From Amphiura filiformis (Eukaryota > Echinodermata > Ophiuroidea > Amphilepidida > Amphiuridae), in assembly GCF_039555335.1 (NCBI RefSeq), contig NC_092635.1, positions 54,193,755 through 54,257,754 on the forward strand: a stretch of DNA of 64,000 nucleotides, given 5' to 3'. Made by a program: the position numbers and the translations under genes. Within the stretch, counting starts at the first letter, position 1. Each line of letters opens with the position of its first letter. Positions 36,010 to 46,264 of the stretch are shown in pieces. The notes under the pieces are model-generated. The model did not search any database. It had not been told where the DNA came from and saw only the letters and a list, made by a program, of their open reading frames with translations.

Positions 36010-36242
36010 CTTTCAGGTTCTGGTGTTGTAGCCACTGTGACCCCCTCATCTGGTGGTGCGTCTGTGGTCTTCCCAGCTATTGCCCCTGCCCCTCCAGAGA
36101 ATCCTAAATCCCCTGCTCCACCCGAGAATCCTATATCCCCTGCTCCTCCCGAGAATCCTATATTATGGCCCTGGGAAGAGGTCTCTTTTATACACAGTCC
36201 AGCAAAGGAAAACGTCAGCGCGAGTGCTAGCAAAACCCTCAT
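36010..36242 (-). CDS. TEP/CD109-like protein, coding exon 1 (signal peptide and Gly-rich leader)
   Basis: The start at 36242 is chosen because the related exon at 33018-33219 has its conserved ATG (MRxL...) at the same place. An in-frame ATG 11 codons upstream (36275) is possible but precedes a less typical leader. Residues 1-17 form a secretory signal (MRVLLALALTFSFAGLC). Residues about 28-54 are three 9-residue repeats of (I/L)GFSGGAGD type, and residues 60-77 are a Thr/Pro/Glu-rich linker ending TTPEPE. The exon ends AG|GTAAGC (donor 36009-36004) in phase 2, which with the first A of exon 2 makes Arg and leads straight into MG1. The protein is therefore secreted or membrane-bound, like other TEPs. 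The Gly-rich leader has no counterpart I know in vertebrate A2M or CD109. The 17.6 kb jump to exon 2 rests on phase match and donor/acceptor quality. Confidence 0.77.
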
Positions 36243-37184
36243 TTTGGAAAGGGTAATGCGAAAACTCCTAGCCAACTGCTAAAATAGTTGCACTTGTCGG
36301 TGAAGTGCAGACCAGGCCAGTCCAATGCCAGGGTCCGATGGTCCGATGCTGCGCCTTTGACAGCAGACAGCAAAGTGCAAAATTATCTGTCAGTATGCCA
36401 CTTGTCGACCAAATTCACAGGACCTGCTGTGCAGCCCTCACATGTCAAGTTGATCGCTGTCCAAATCAGCTGTTTATTGACCTTTGACACACTAATTGCA
36501 CTCGCCTCTACTAAGCAAAGTTCAATTATTAACTGTAGTACAAGCCTAATAAAATGACCCCAGGAGACTAAGAGAAATGTAATGTGTAATGTAAATAAAA
36601 AGGTTTGGAGCACGTGGGTAACAAGAACTGCCTTTTAAAAAGACAAGCCTGATGGTTTATTTGATCACAGTAATTATTTTTTATTTTTTATACTTCAGTT
36701 CTGTTCTATACATGGAACTGAGGGGATTGTATGGATTGGCTTCCTTGTTGAACTTAAGGGGGATTTATCCCCCCCCCCATCTTATGGGGGATAGTTTATT
36801 TCGCCTGGATCCTCGCATTTAATAATGTCTCATATTGACTGATGTCATGACACAGCAGATAGGCTGCCCTCTCTAATTATATATAAACAATTAATCAAGT
36901 TGGAGGAAGGGGGCACTGATGGGCAGGGGGACTGGCAGTTTTTTGGTAGTTTTCAATGAGATTTTTCAATAATAACCAAATTTATTTTAAAAGATTTGTT
37001 GTGCTTTGTTGGCTTTTAAACTTTTAAACCCACTCCAATATTGTTAATGTTATTCTCTTACAAAATAACCTCAGTAAACGCTGTTTCTGTCAATTTTCAA
37101 TGAGCAAAAAAATTGAGGAAATACTTTAATAATACTCTTTGAATGTCAGCATCCCCATTCCCGAATAAGCTCCCCCCCCCCCGG

Positions 37185-37545
37185 CATAGGCGTAGATCCC
37201 GGGGTGGGGGAGATTAATCCCCCCAATATTTTGACCGGGGATGGTCCATAAAATCATCCCCCCAACGCCTGAATATGGGTTTCTGACCAAATTAACCTCA
37301 TATTTGCCCATGCGGCCCCCAAAATGCAATTTTTCGCGTGCTTCACATGCATTTACTCTACTTTGCACCATATTTCATCAGTATAGCTTCAAAATAGCAA
37401 AAAAATTTGTACGCTTCGCGTGCATTTGTATCATAAACTTATTCTGCCGCCAAAAAATGCTGGATTCACTACGGTATATACTTTAAGAATTCTTCAACAC
37501 CATCCCCCCAATGTCAAAAAGAAATCAACGCCACTGCCCCTCAAT
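37185..37545. repeat. GGCGTAG-type repeat (hAT-MITE relative)
   Basis: GGCATAGGCGTAGATCCCGG at the left and AATCAACGCCACTGCCCCTC at the right, with a C-rich/G-rich hinge and CCCCCCAA.TATTTTGACC inside, resemble the ends of the hAT-like family. No clean target duplication was found. Confidence 0.5.
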
Positions 37546-37724
37546 GCTGACCACCATGATATTTAATATTTTTTTGGACTTTTTAGCCCGTTTTTTAATT
37601 TTCCCCTTTAAAAGTTGTCTTGCCCCCCTGGCCACCCTCTGAAAAAAGTGATGCCTGGCTTCCCCACAAGAACTGTCATTACAAAAACATAGCATTTTTA
37701 TGAAAATCCAAAATTCTTACCTAC

Positions 37725-38456
37725 AGACTGGTTCTATTTTGGAAAGTGCTTATTTCAGCATCTAGCTGCAATTTCGCGTAAAAGTTGGCAACCAAATTAT
37801 TTTGGTTAATTCGAGTATGCTGAATTCAAATTGGAATCCTGTGACCCTAAAAAATGACAATTAAAAATAAAAATTAAAAATACTCCAAATTCACGATAAA
37901 ACGTGTCAAATTATTTGTCTGGGTCTAAGGATCACAAAAAGGTAACATATTTGCGCGTAGGACATATAATTACCAAGTTATAAGGCTCCGCAGGTCCAAG
38001 GTCAATATAGGGGTGAAAAATTAAAGTTGCTCCGCTTTTTGTAAAAATGGATGCAAACTGTTTCAAAAAGATTTCTGGGATCCATGGGGCCAGGCGAATA
38101 ATTTGCCACAACTTTTTAAAGAAAATTTGAGCAACTTTGACTTTTGATCCATACACAATAAGCAAATTGACCTGTGACCCATAACTTCTTAACGATAGGT
38201 CGTACACGAACAAATATTAGATTTCTGGGATCCATGGGGCCAGACGCGTAATTTGACACGTTTGAAAGTGTAAATATTGCCCCCTATGTGATCCTATGGG
38301 GTCATTTGGGGGTCTTTTTGAGGGTCACAGTCTCAAAATATTGCTTGGCAGACAACAAATTTGAGTTCAGCATACCCAAAAATATTAAAGCTGGTTGCCA
38401 ACTTTTACGCAAACTTGCTGCTAGGAACGCAGTTTTTCCAAAATAGAACCAGTCTA
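37725..38456. mobile_element. Foldback element, ~730 bp
   Basis: AGACTGGTTCTATTTTGGAA and TTCGCGTAAAAGTTGGCAAC on the left are inverted as GTTGCCAACTTTTACGC and TTCCAAAATAGAACCAGTCT on the right. The stretch ATTTCTGGGATCCATGGGGC occurs twice inside in direct orientation (about 38068 and 38220). Confidence 0.8.
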
Positions 38457-39049
38457 TGACCTCAGATTACATTGAAATGAACTTGCAAAATTCTATCTTT
38501 GAACATAATCCATGTTTGACCTCAAATGACCCTGATGACTTGAAATGACTGTTTGAACACTGAACAATATTTACTTATTTGACCTCACAGATGACCCTTA
38601 GTGACCTTGAAATGACTTTGTACATTTTGTCTTTGAACACTGTCCATTTTCACAACTTTTTTTATTGTATTTTTTCTAAAATGTCAAACAAAACAAACTG
38701 ACCTCTACACCTTCCAGAGCAGACCCTTTTGCTCTGATCCACACACAATCGTAAATAAATTGGCAAATATCACTGAATGTAGAGGTAATTTTGTTTCAAA
38801 TTTGAAATAATTGAGCCCTGCTCAATAAACATATTATCAGCGTAGATCCAAGGGGGCGGAGGTGTCAAAAATAAATCTATGCCACTGTCAATATGTCAAT
38901 ATAGCAGTTTCCCTGTTAATAATCTAAAAATAATTATTCTCATGAATTTTGAGTGGCTTTGTATCTTCAGATCTTTTCTGTCAGAAAGTTGATGATGGCT
39001 GACAATTTCATCAGATAAAATCCTACTTTGTGACCCACAGCCTAAATAA

Positions 39050-39350
39050 ATGCCTCATCCCCCCTAAATTGCTAAAAAAAAGGTGAGATATTTATACCAT
39101 CAACAACCTAGGACAACATAATATCTCTGGGCATAAGCTTTCTTGCAGAATCAATCATTTGAAAAAAACGTCAGTTCAATTTGTATTTTCGGGCTGTTGA
39201 TAGCCCAAAAAAACCCTATGGGTCACCGCAATTTGTATAATTATGTGTAATTCGCAAATCGAAATGTCTGAATCAATTGAAATTTTGGAAATAGATATCT
39301 ATTTGTTGAGCCATACTATAAAAAGAGGATACTAAAATCACAAAACACCC
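39050..39350. repeat. Repeat 'B', inverted copy
   Basis: It reads in reverse orientation relative to 35560-35890, with GATGAGGC-type and TTTCTTGCAGA-type blocks recognisable as TGCCTCATCCCCCCT and AGCTTTCTTGCAGAATCAA. Confidence 0.6.
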
Positions 39351-39643
39351 CTTTAATTACAGGATTGGTTTATCATTCTTTAACCATTGATTAAACAATT
39401 TCTTCAATTGTCTAGAGTTTAGTATGCCCAAAGAATGGATTGCACCTAATACACACTATAATAAACACTCAAAATACTAGTATGATTTGTATCAGTTTAT
39501 CAACATTACAAAATATACATATAAAATTATGTAGCGCAATAGAGTGTACACGATACATGTAAATGTGTTGGGTGTTTTGGCAAGATATAATAATTTAACT
39601 TATTTGATATATTTCCCCAAAATTTTCAATGCATATGTTAAGG

Positions 39644-40927
39644 CTACTGTCTGTTCAATTAGCTTAGATTCTTGTATTTTTAAGATATTTGAAAAAATAA
39701 AAAATTGTGGTCAAAGTCATAAAAGAAAAGTGTTAGCACATCATTAGACCCAACGTGATTTATACTTTTCAAATTCCAAAGTTCAATTTGAAACCCCATT
39801 TCTTTTCAATTTTGGTCTTTTCCCGCGATATTTTTATAACAAGCCGTAGAACGTCAGGTACCATAAACTTTTTTGAATCAATCCATTTGTACAATGGGGA
39901 CGATTGTCATAATAATTAGATGCGCTGAGATGAGATAGTATTTACTAGTATTCGACCATTCGCATCAGGAAGTATTGTCAAGGATCATTTAAATCGGTAT
40001 TGTCCAGCAAAATAGCTATAGGCCTATTTTCGTGTTGAAAGTCCGCTGTTGAAACATAACGTTATTATAAAAATGTGAAGATGAACTAAGGTTTTCAGAA
40101 AAGGCCCATTTTATTTATTTATTTATTTATTCATTTATTTATTTATTGTGTGGATCTGAAAAGGTGTGAGCCTTGGTCTATTATAAAAATACACATTTAT
40201 TTTCAATTTGTTATTTCATTTTTTTTGTTGAATACAAACTATGAGAAGAAGAATAGGAAACAAAAGAACTTTTGTACAAGAAAATATTATTTAAAACAAT
40301 GACTTATGTTACAGAAAACAATTCGTAAAGTCACTGCATCTGAAAATGTCAAGCAAATGCTGATGTTCTTGGGAAAGAATGGCGGTATTAAACAAAACTC
40401 AATTTACATTGTATCGATGAAAGCAGTTTAAATAAAAACTAAATCCATAATTTTAATGTCATTGTTTAGGAAAAAATAATACTCGGAATAATGTTATGCA
40501 TAAAACGTAATCGGGAACACCTCAAGGAGCTTCACCTAATTTCGTGCAACAAAAACCGGTGGACCATCATCACCTATAGATCCTATCCAATAACCGGAAA
40601 GGTATAACAATTGAAATGGCAGGACAGATTGGTGGACAGATTTTTTTGCTAAATTCAATAGGGTCTATGCCCTAAGTTGAGAATGGACCATCCCACTCGA
40701 TTTGTAAAAAGGTCGCGAACCCTTTTGGTGGACCCGAGTAACTGCCTAAAATGAGGCAAAATTGAAAAGAAATGGGCTTTTAAATTGAACTTTGGAATTT
40801 GAAAAGTATAAATCACGTTGGGTCTAATGATGTGCTAACACTTTTCTTTTATGACTTTGACCACAATTTTTTATTTTTTCAAATATCTTAAAAATACAAG
40901 AATCTAAGCTAATTGAACAGACAGTAG
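39644..40927. mobile_element. Foldback element, ~1.3 kb, 185-bp arms
   Basis: CTACTGTCTGTTCAATTAGC through CCCATTTCTTTTCAATTTTG at the left (39644-39815) is almost perfectly inverted at 40755-40927. The ~900-bp centre contains a (TTTA)n run and no gene. Confidence 0.85.
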
Positions 40928-40942
40928 TAAATTTATCTCCGT

Positions 40943-41479
40943 GTAAACTGAGCTCAAAAAGAAACTTATAATTGTTTACAACGCGTGAATCACAAGGTCA
41001 TATCTTAAAATACTGTCAATCAAATTGAACCAAAATTACACACAGGATTACTTTAATACTCTACTCAAAACACATGTCAGTAACTAAGCAGTTGTCCAAC
41101 TGACACAACAGCAAAATGCACTGACATGGAACAGCTTCCTGGACTTCCTCCACTTTCACAGCCTAACATTTGGCACCCAGCACAAAAAATCTGTGAGAAT
41201 GCACACAAGATCCTTGCACAGATGATAAAACGGTGCTGCTTTCTGCTTTTCATACACTTTTTTCATGAAACAGGGCTGGGCTGTGAATGTGTTCCAGGAA
41301 GCTGTTCCATGTCAGTGCATTTTGCTATTGTGTCAGTTGGATAACTGCGTGGTTACTGACATGTGTTAAGAGTAGAGTATTGAAGTAAACCTGTGTGTAA
41401 TTTTGGTAGAATTTGATACACAGGATTTCAAGATATGACCTTGTGAAAAAGTATAAGTTTCTTTTTGAGCTCAGTTTAC
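40943..41479. mobile_element. Foldback element, ~537 bp, >200-bp arms
   Basis: GTAAACTGAGCTCAAAAAGA at the left pairs with TCTTTTTGAGCTCAGTTTAC at the right. Arms continue through CAACTGACACAACAGCAAAA and ACATGGAACAGCTTCCTGGA. It starts only 15 bp after the preceding foldback. Confidence 0.85.
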
Positions 41480-41544
41480 ATTACATCTGTACATTATACA
41501 AACACTTCTGCCAAAATAAAATCAATACTAAGACATGACCAGAC

Positions 41545-41645
41545 AGGGGGTGTAGATTTCAAATGGAGTCACCCATCGGAAATTTACACTCCCTGTGTGG
41601 AAGAACAAGGTCATGTCTTCCATATTTCAACTGGAATAACCCATT
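41545..41645. repeat. Partial CCATACACCCCC-family MITE
   Basis: CAGGGGGTGTAGATTTCAAA, TTTACACTCCCTGTGTGGAA and CAACTGGAATAACCCATTT match the right half of 14222-14410. Confidence 0.65.
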
Positions 41646-41689
41646 TATCTATCTCAATTTTACACATGCAATACCCCTATGCAAGACTT

Positions 41690-42480
41690 AAAGGAGTATT
41701 TTGTGATACTCGCATCCTCTTCTTATGACATTTTTCAGTAGATATCCACAAATTTCAGTTTATTCTGATTTTGCCTTTGCAAGTTATGCATGATTCTCTT
41801 GAATATCAAAGAAGGCTTCAGGTTTTACAAAATAGTTTAGCTAGAACGATTCTATTTGCTGATATTAGGACGCCAGTAATAGACATGTTAAACTCACTAG
41901 GGTGGATCAAACTAAGTGACAGATGGAAAAATCATATGCTTATTCTTACATTTAAATGTTTAAGAAATCTTAGTCCTTCATATTTATCATCTCAGTTTGA
42001 ATTTGTTCATAATACTCATTCTCATGTAACCAGAAATCATTCGTCCAATACATTGATTGTTCCAAAATACAACACTAATTCTGGATTACGTACATTTCAC
42101 GTCAGAGCTGCTCATATTTGGAACAGTATATCACCAATGATTCGAACTGTACTATTATTATATTATGTTTTGTATTGACTGAGGGCCTGCTTGGAAAGCA
42201 GTGCTGGTCACTGAAGTTGTTACCCTCAATAAAGAAAGAATAAACTAAACTAATTATGTGTATTACACTGCTCCATAGACAATGTGTTGTAATTTCGTTC
42301 TGGTATAACAGAACGAAATTCATATTTCACGATATATTTGCTAAAAGAATTAATCTGCAAGAAATTTTTTTGTACATAAACATTATGCAGCCAGAGGTTT
42401 CCAGTGATATATAAATATCACCTTTTTTTGAGAAAAGTGGGGGAGATGATGCTGTGGATCATAAAATGCCCTTTTAATCT
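41690..42480. repeat. Repeat 'B' copy split by a retroelement
   Basis: The left part (41690-41795) ends AAGTTATGCATGATT and the right part (42252-42480) resumes ATTATGTGTATTACACTG. The intact copy at 35560-35890 reads GTTATGCATGATTATGTC continuously across that point. Confidence 0.75.
41796..42251 (+). pseudogene. 3' tail of a non-LTR retrotransposon reverse transcriptase
   Basis: The open stretch to 42178 reads LEYQRRLQVLQNSLARTI, then RTPVIDMLNSLGWIKLSDR, LTFKCLRNLSPSYL, and ends FHVRAAHIWNSISPMIR. This is the conserved C-terminus of CR1/L2/Jockey-type polymerases (LQ.VQN...R.I..., L.WL.L..R......L.FK.L....P.YL, ...R....WN.LP..IR). There is no start, and the catalytic domain is missing because the copy is 5'-truncated, as is usual for LINEs. 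The tail after the stop ends CAATAAAGAAAGAATAAACT, supplying a poly-A signal. It is inserted into repeat B. Confidence 0.82.
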
Positions 42481-42610
42481 CAGGGATGTAAGTAACAGTC
42501 TGTAGTGTTATGAGTTCTGCTGCCTATTTGGGTACTAGTCAAATATACATTGTAGTGCAAGTTATATAAACGCCAACATGATGACATGACTTTTGAAATT
42601 TGTGACCAAC

Positions 42611-43275
42611 TTAAGGGATGGGGTATGAACGTTTAGACAGTATTTATTGTGGGAAATTAGAGCACATCAGACATATCGAATTGCATTCTGAATACGAATA
42701 ATGTCCTTCTGATATCAAATAATTTTGATTTTTTGAAATTTGCAATGTAATACACATTTTATGGCAAATGATTAAAAATTGATATTTTTGATATTTAACA
42801 GTACTCGAAGTAAACTTTATAAATCTAATGATTTATACTTCAAGTGTATGTAGGTGGGATGAAAAGCCGACGATCAATTGAAAATTTTGACCTTTCATAT
42901 TGAAGATATGGATTTTTTTCCAAAACACCAAAAAAATTAGGTCTTTTGGGAAAAAATCCATATCTTCAATATGAAAGGTCAAAATTTTCAATTGATCGTC
43001 CGGTTTTTCCTCCCAGCTACATTCACTTTAAGAATATATCATAAGGTATATAAAATTTACTTGAGGACTGTTATATATCAAAATTTAAAAATATCAAATT
43101 TTAATAATTTGTCATAAAATTTGTATTATATCGCTAATTTCAAAAAATCAAAATTATTTGATATCAGAAGGACATTCCTCGTATTCAGAATGCAATTCGA
43201 TAGGTCTGGTGTACTCTCAGCAACCACAAAAAATATGTGAAAACGGCGCTAAACGTTAATATCCCATTCCTTAAG
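42611..43275. mobile_element. Long hairpin element, copy 1 (665 bp)
   Basis: It begins TTAAGGGATGGGGTATGAAC and ends GTTAATATCCCATTCCTTAAG-like. The arms pair over almost 300 bp, including GACCTTTCATATTGAAGATA and TGGATTTTTTTCC next to a ~25-base loop. A second copy with the same structure lies at 49948-50614, and an arm fragment at about 13957-14030. Confidence 0.87.
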
Positions 43276-43477
43276 AAAACTAGACAATTTTACCAAAGAT
43301 GTGAGTGTGTTATTGCCAGATTTATAGATCAAATTCCCATCTTTTATTATTCTGATACAAACATCTGTAGACAAAACTTACTGATATATCACATTTTCAT
43401 ACTTTCTATAACAAAATAAAGCTCATAAAATAAATCCTTATAGTCAGAGTTTTGCAAGTAAATCTAATAATGGAACT

Positions 43478-43534
43478 TACTTTTTGCAACTTTGCTATGT
43501 TGCATCTGGAACATAACAAAGTTGCAAAAAGTAA
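43478..43534. repeat. Compact near-perfect hairpin, 24-bp stem
   Basis: TACTTTTTGCAACTTTGCTATGTT is followed by an 8-base spacer (GCATCTGG) and AACATAACAAAGTTGCAAAA-AGTA, giving one mismatch in the stem. Confidence 0.75.
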
Positions 43535-43639
43535 CTTTCAGTAATAGATCTATTTCTAAAACTCTGTTTAAAACTACTGGATGGCTAAGAACTTTCACTC
43601 ACATCCTTATAGCACCTTGTGATTCAGCACAGGCTTCAA

Positions 43640-43745
43640 CCATTACCACAGGGTTGCAGGTGCGAATCCAGGCGGTGACATGTTGTGCACTTATATGTAA
43701 GGTTTCTGTATTCTCCCTCCACCCAGGTGTACAAATGCATAATAG
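43640..43745 (+). repeat. SINE fragment with B-box-like segment
   Basis: GGTTGCAGGTGCGAATCCAG resembles the T-arm of a tRNA. The following TTTCTGTATTCTCCCTCC and ACCCAGGTGTACAAATG resemble bodies of SINEs in marine animals (recalled, not searched). Confidence 0.45.
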
Positions 43746-44775
43746 GGTTCAATTATGTTACACAGTGGTTCATCAGAAATTAACAACAATGCACCACACC
43801 CCCACATATTTTATATTGGGAGGGCAGCCTTACCTGCCTGAGTGAGCTACCCGAGTGGTATAAAAATATGCCGATGTGTCGGGTGCAGACAGGCTGTTAG
43901 CAAGCCGTCCATCCACCTATCATTTTGGACAGGCAGTTTGCTCCTAGGACAGGCAAAATGAATGCCTGTGACATATGCTAAATTCTAAAAATAATGCTTA
44001 AATAAGTTCTGTGAAATCAAAACAAGACCAGACAAATAAATCAAGGCTATTATATAGCAATAGCCATTTAAATTAACTGAACCTCCCTTGGTTTATGTTT
44101 TCAGGGTCAACAGTTCTGTTGAAAATGATGGGCACTTGTCAAATCCTATCTAAGACCCTGGGTGCAGAGTTGTTAGTTTCTGATGAACCACTGTGCACCA
44201 TGATTGAATCTGTTTCAACAATTAAAACAAGCTAAAGATCATCTAATTCACATGATTATTTCATGAGGAATGTCCGTTAGTCATTGCCACTCAACATTTA
44301 CAAGAAGATTGATCAAGTTAAGTAGAATTCTCTGTTGATATCAGCAATAAAACTACAGGGAAAAAAAGCAATGTTTAACAGCTTCCTCAAAAATAATGAT
44401 TTTAACATGTAAGAGTGTAAATGCAAGTTCCAGGCACATGTGCACACTTCCTTTAACTTGTGTGTGTATACTGTAAAAGTGTGGATTCATCACCATTTAA
44501 CAATGCTTGGCTCCTAGACAAATAGGAAGAATTGTTGAAATGCTAATAACACAGACTCACTCACTGTGCCTGAGCTGTAATGTAATGAAACCCAGGGGGG
44601 AGGGGGGTGCTCAGGACAAATGATCAAACGAGGACACGACACAAACATGGGTAGCATTTTTGGTATACCAATATGATCCCTTTTTAGGTCAATTGTGGTA
44701 TATGGATGATGAGTCTCTTTTTCAAAATTTTCTCAACCACCAGCATGAACCTCAACCTATAATCTTTATCTATAG

Positions 44776-45253
44776 TACCGTACTGACGCGATTATAGTCC
44801 CACCCCGTTTTTGGGTGAACATTTTTCAAAATTGGGGGGGTGGACTATACTTCAATTTAAAAAAAAAAAAAAAAAAATTAAATTTTTTTTTTTAATTTTC
44901 AGTTTTGAGTGTCCCTGGACCTAGACCTAAATGCTAGGATCATTCATGGTTGACCTAAAAAAAAAAAAAAAAAAAAAATTTCAAGATGTTTTGTTATTTT
45001 TAATATGAAAATTGATAATTTGTATTCATGTCATACTCTATTAATGATTTCAAAATGCATTGAATTTGAATGCATTTTGAAATCATTAATAGAGTATGAC
45101 ATGAATACAAATTATCAATTTTCATATTAAAATAACAAAACATCTTGAATTTTTTTTTTTTTTTTTTTTTTAGGTCAACCATGAATGATCCTAGCATTTA
45201 GGTCTAGGTCCTGGGACACTCAAAAAAAAAATAAATAACTTAAAAAAAAATTT

Positions 45254-45290
<37 letters not shown>

Positions 45291-45359
45291 CTGAAATTTT
45301 CCGAAAGTTTGGGGTGGGACTTTACTCGAAGGTGGGACTATACTCGCGTCAGTACGGTA
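44776..45359. mobile_element. TIR element with ACCGTACTGACGCGA ends
   Basis: TACCGTACTGACGCGATTAT then AGTCCCACC on the left is inverted as GGTGGGACTATACTCGCGTCAGTACGGTA-type sequence on the right. A- and T-runs separate these ends from an inner palindrome (44907-45222). Confidence 0.8.
44907..45222. repeat. Inner palindrome 'CTAGGATCATTCATGGTTGACC'
   Basis: GAGTGTCCCTGGACCTAGAC, ATGCTAGGATCATTCATGG, a poly-A, then AATTGATAATTTGTATTCAT and GCATTGAATTTGAATGC at the centre, then all inverted. The arms are about 155 bp and nearly perfect. The same palindrome is found at 63391-63660 inside an unrelated outer element, with short versions of the motif at 61150-61187 and 61978-62008. Confidence 0.87.
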
Positions 45360-46039
45360 ATACAAAACTCTCAAAATTGACCTTTCTAACTTTGTCCTCA
45401 TTTTGCTTAAAACGGGCCACACTTGTCCGCCATGTCCGCATACTTTGGTTTTCTCTAAGGTGAGTCAGAGCCGTGCCTAGGGTAGCGGTATTTAATTTTT
45501 CCTGGGAGCGGGAATATAGCGAAGAATTTTGTTTTAGCCTATTATTTGTCATAACTCAATAACTGTAAAACATATGGAAATATGAATGTGACCTGTGGCT
45601 TCCTTAACCCTAAAACTGAACCCTGCTTTTTGCTATCGGAAGTTAAAGAAGAAACAAAAAAGGAGAGAAGATGAACAAAAAAATCACTTGGCATGTCAAG
45701 CACATGATCACCAACCGATAGCCACACGGGTTACGCTGCACGGGGCAGCGATTCTGTGAGCATATAGCACTTAGGGTTATGGCATCATCGCAGACCCTGG
45801 GATTCATGCATGCGCAGTGCTTTTCATCTTGGTGTTTTGTGGTATCTATGGGTGTTAAGGTTAACCCATTTTCTCTAAGATCAATGTATTCCCCTGCACT
45901 ATAAATTGTAGTATTTAAGCAAAATTACCAAAACTAGACAAATATGCCCTGAAGGCTCTGACATGCCTCAAGTTGACAAAAATCTACAATGCTTCATACA
46001 TTCTTTCACCTTTTTTGAACAAGATTAGGAACAGAGTCA

Positions 46040-46264
46040 TCAACTGTCAGAGGCAAAGTTTGTGGAGAGAGGCTGTATGGCATGATCGTATCGTTTGTTG
46101 ATGGCATGTTTGATTGCCTTAGCTGCATGAGTGAGTTGTAAGGCTGCATCAGGGTGTGCTGTCCCAGGGAGTGAAGTACATTCTCTTTCCAGCATAGTTG
46201 ATAATCCTTCCAACAGCTCTGTCATGCCAAAGGAGAGGGCGGCTTGACGTAGCCGGTTCAATTC
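46040..46264 (-). CDS. INTS14: Integrator complex subunit 14, last coding exon
   Basis: This exon begins in phase 0 after a GCAACAG acceptor (46266-46265) and ends at the stop codon 46042-46040. It reads ELNRLRQAALSFGMTELLEG, then MLERECTSLPGTAHPDAALQ, LTHAAKAIKHAI and ends PLSTNFASDS. This closely matches the C-terminus of vertebrate INTS14 (VWA9), including ELNRLRKAALAFG, MLERECT.LPETAHPDAA and LTHAA. INTS14 works with INTS13 and INTS10 in an arm module of Integrator, the nuclear complex that cleaves snRNA 3' ends and terminates paused RNA polymerase II transcripts. The upstream in-frame continuation to 46435 is intron, since it does not resemble the protein. Confidence 0.96.
   Translation of the reverse strand, partial: ELNRLRQAALSFGMTELLEGLSTMLERECTSLPGTAHPDAALQLTHAAKAIKHAINKRYDHAIQPLSTNFASDS

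Larger units (their letters stand above)
36300..46039. other. Intergenic region between TEP exon 1 and INTS14 3' end
   Basis: No host gene was recognised on either strand. Foldback and TIR elements lie at 37725-38456, 39644-40927, 40943-41479, 42611-43275 and 44776-45359. There is a GGCGTAG-type repeat (37185-37545), repeat B copies, a retroelement tail (41796-42251), a SINE piece (43640-43745) and (TTTA)n near 40108-40147. At 36300-37150 and 45360-46039 I see only unassigned sequence. I find no CpG-rich or TATA-type promoter I would defend for the TEP gene upstream of 36242. Confidence 0.65.

Noticed and set aside
41126-41344. 72-codon frame GLPPLSQPNIWHPAQ
   Set aside because: It lies within the foldback 40943-41479 and has no recognisable homology.
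44850-45290. Assembly artefact suspicion for the long A/T runs and palindrome
   Set aside because: The same palindrome recurs at 63391-63660 with differences, so it is a real repeat, though the homopolymer lengths may be inaccurate.
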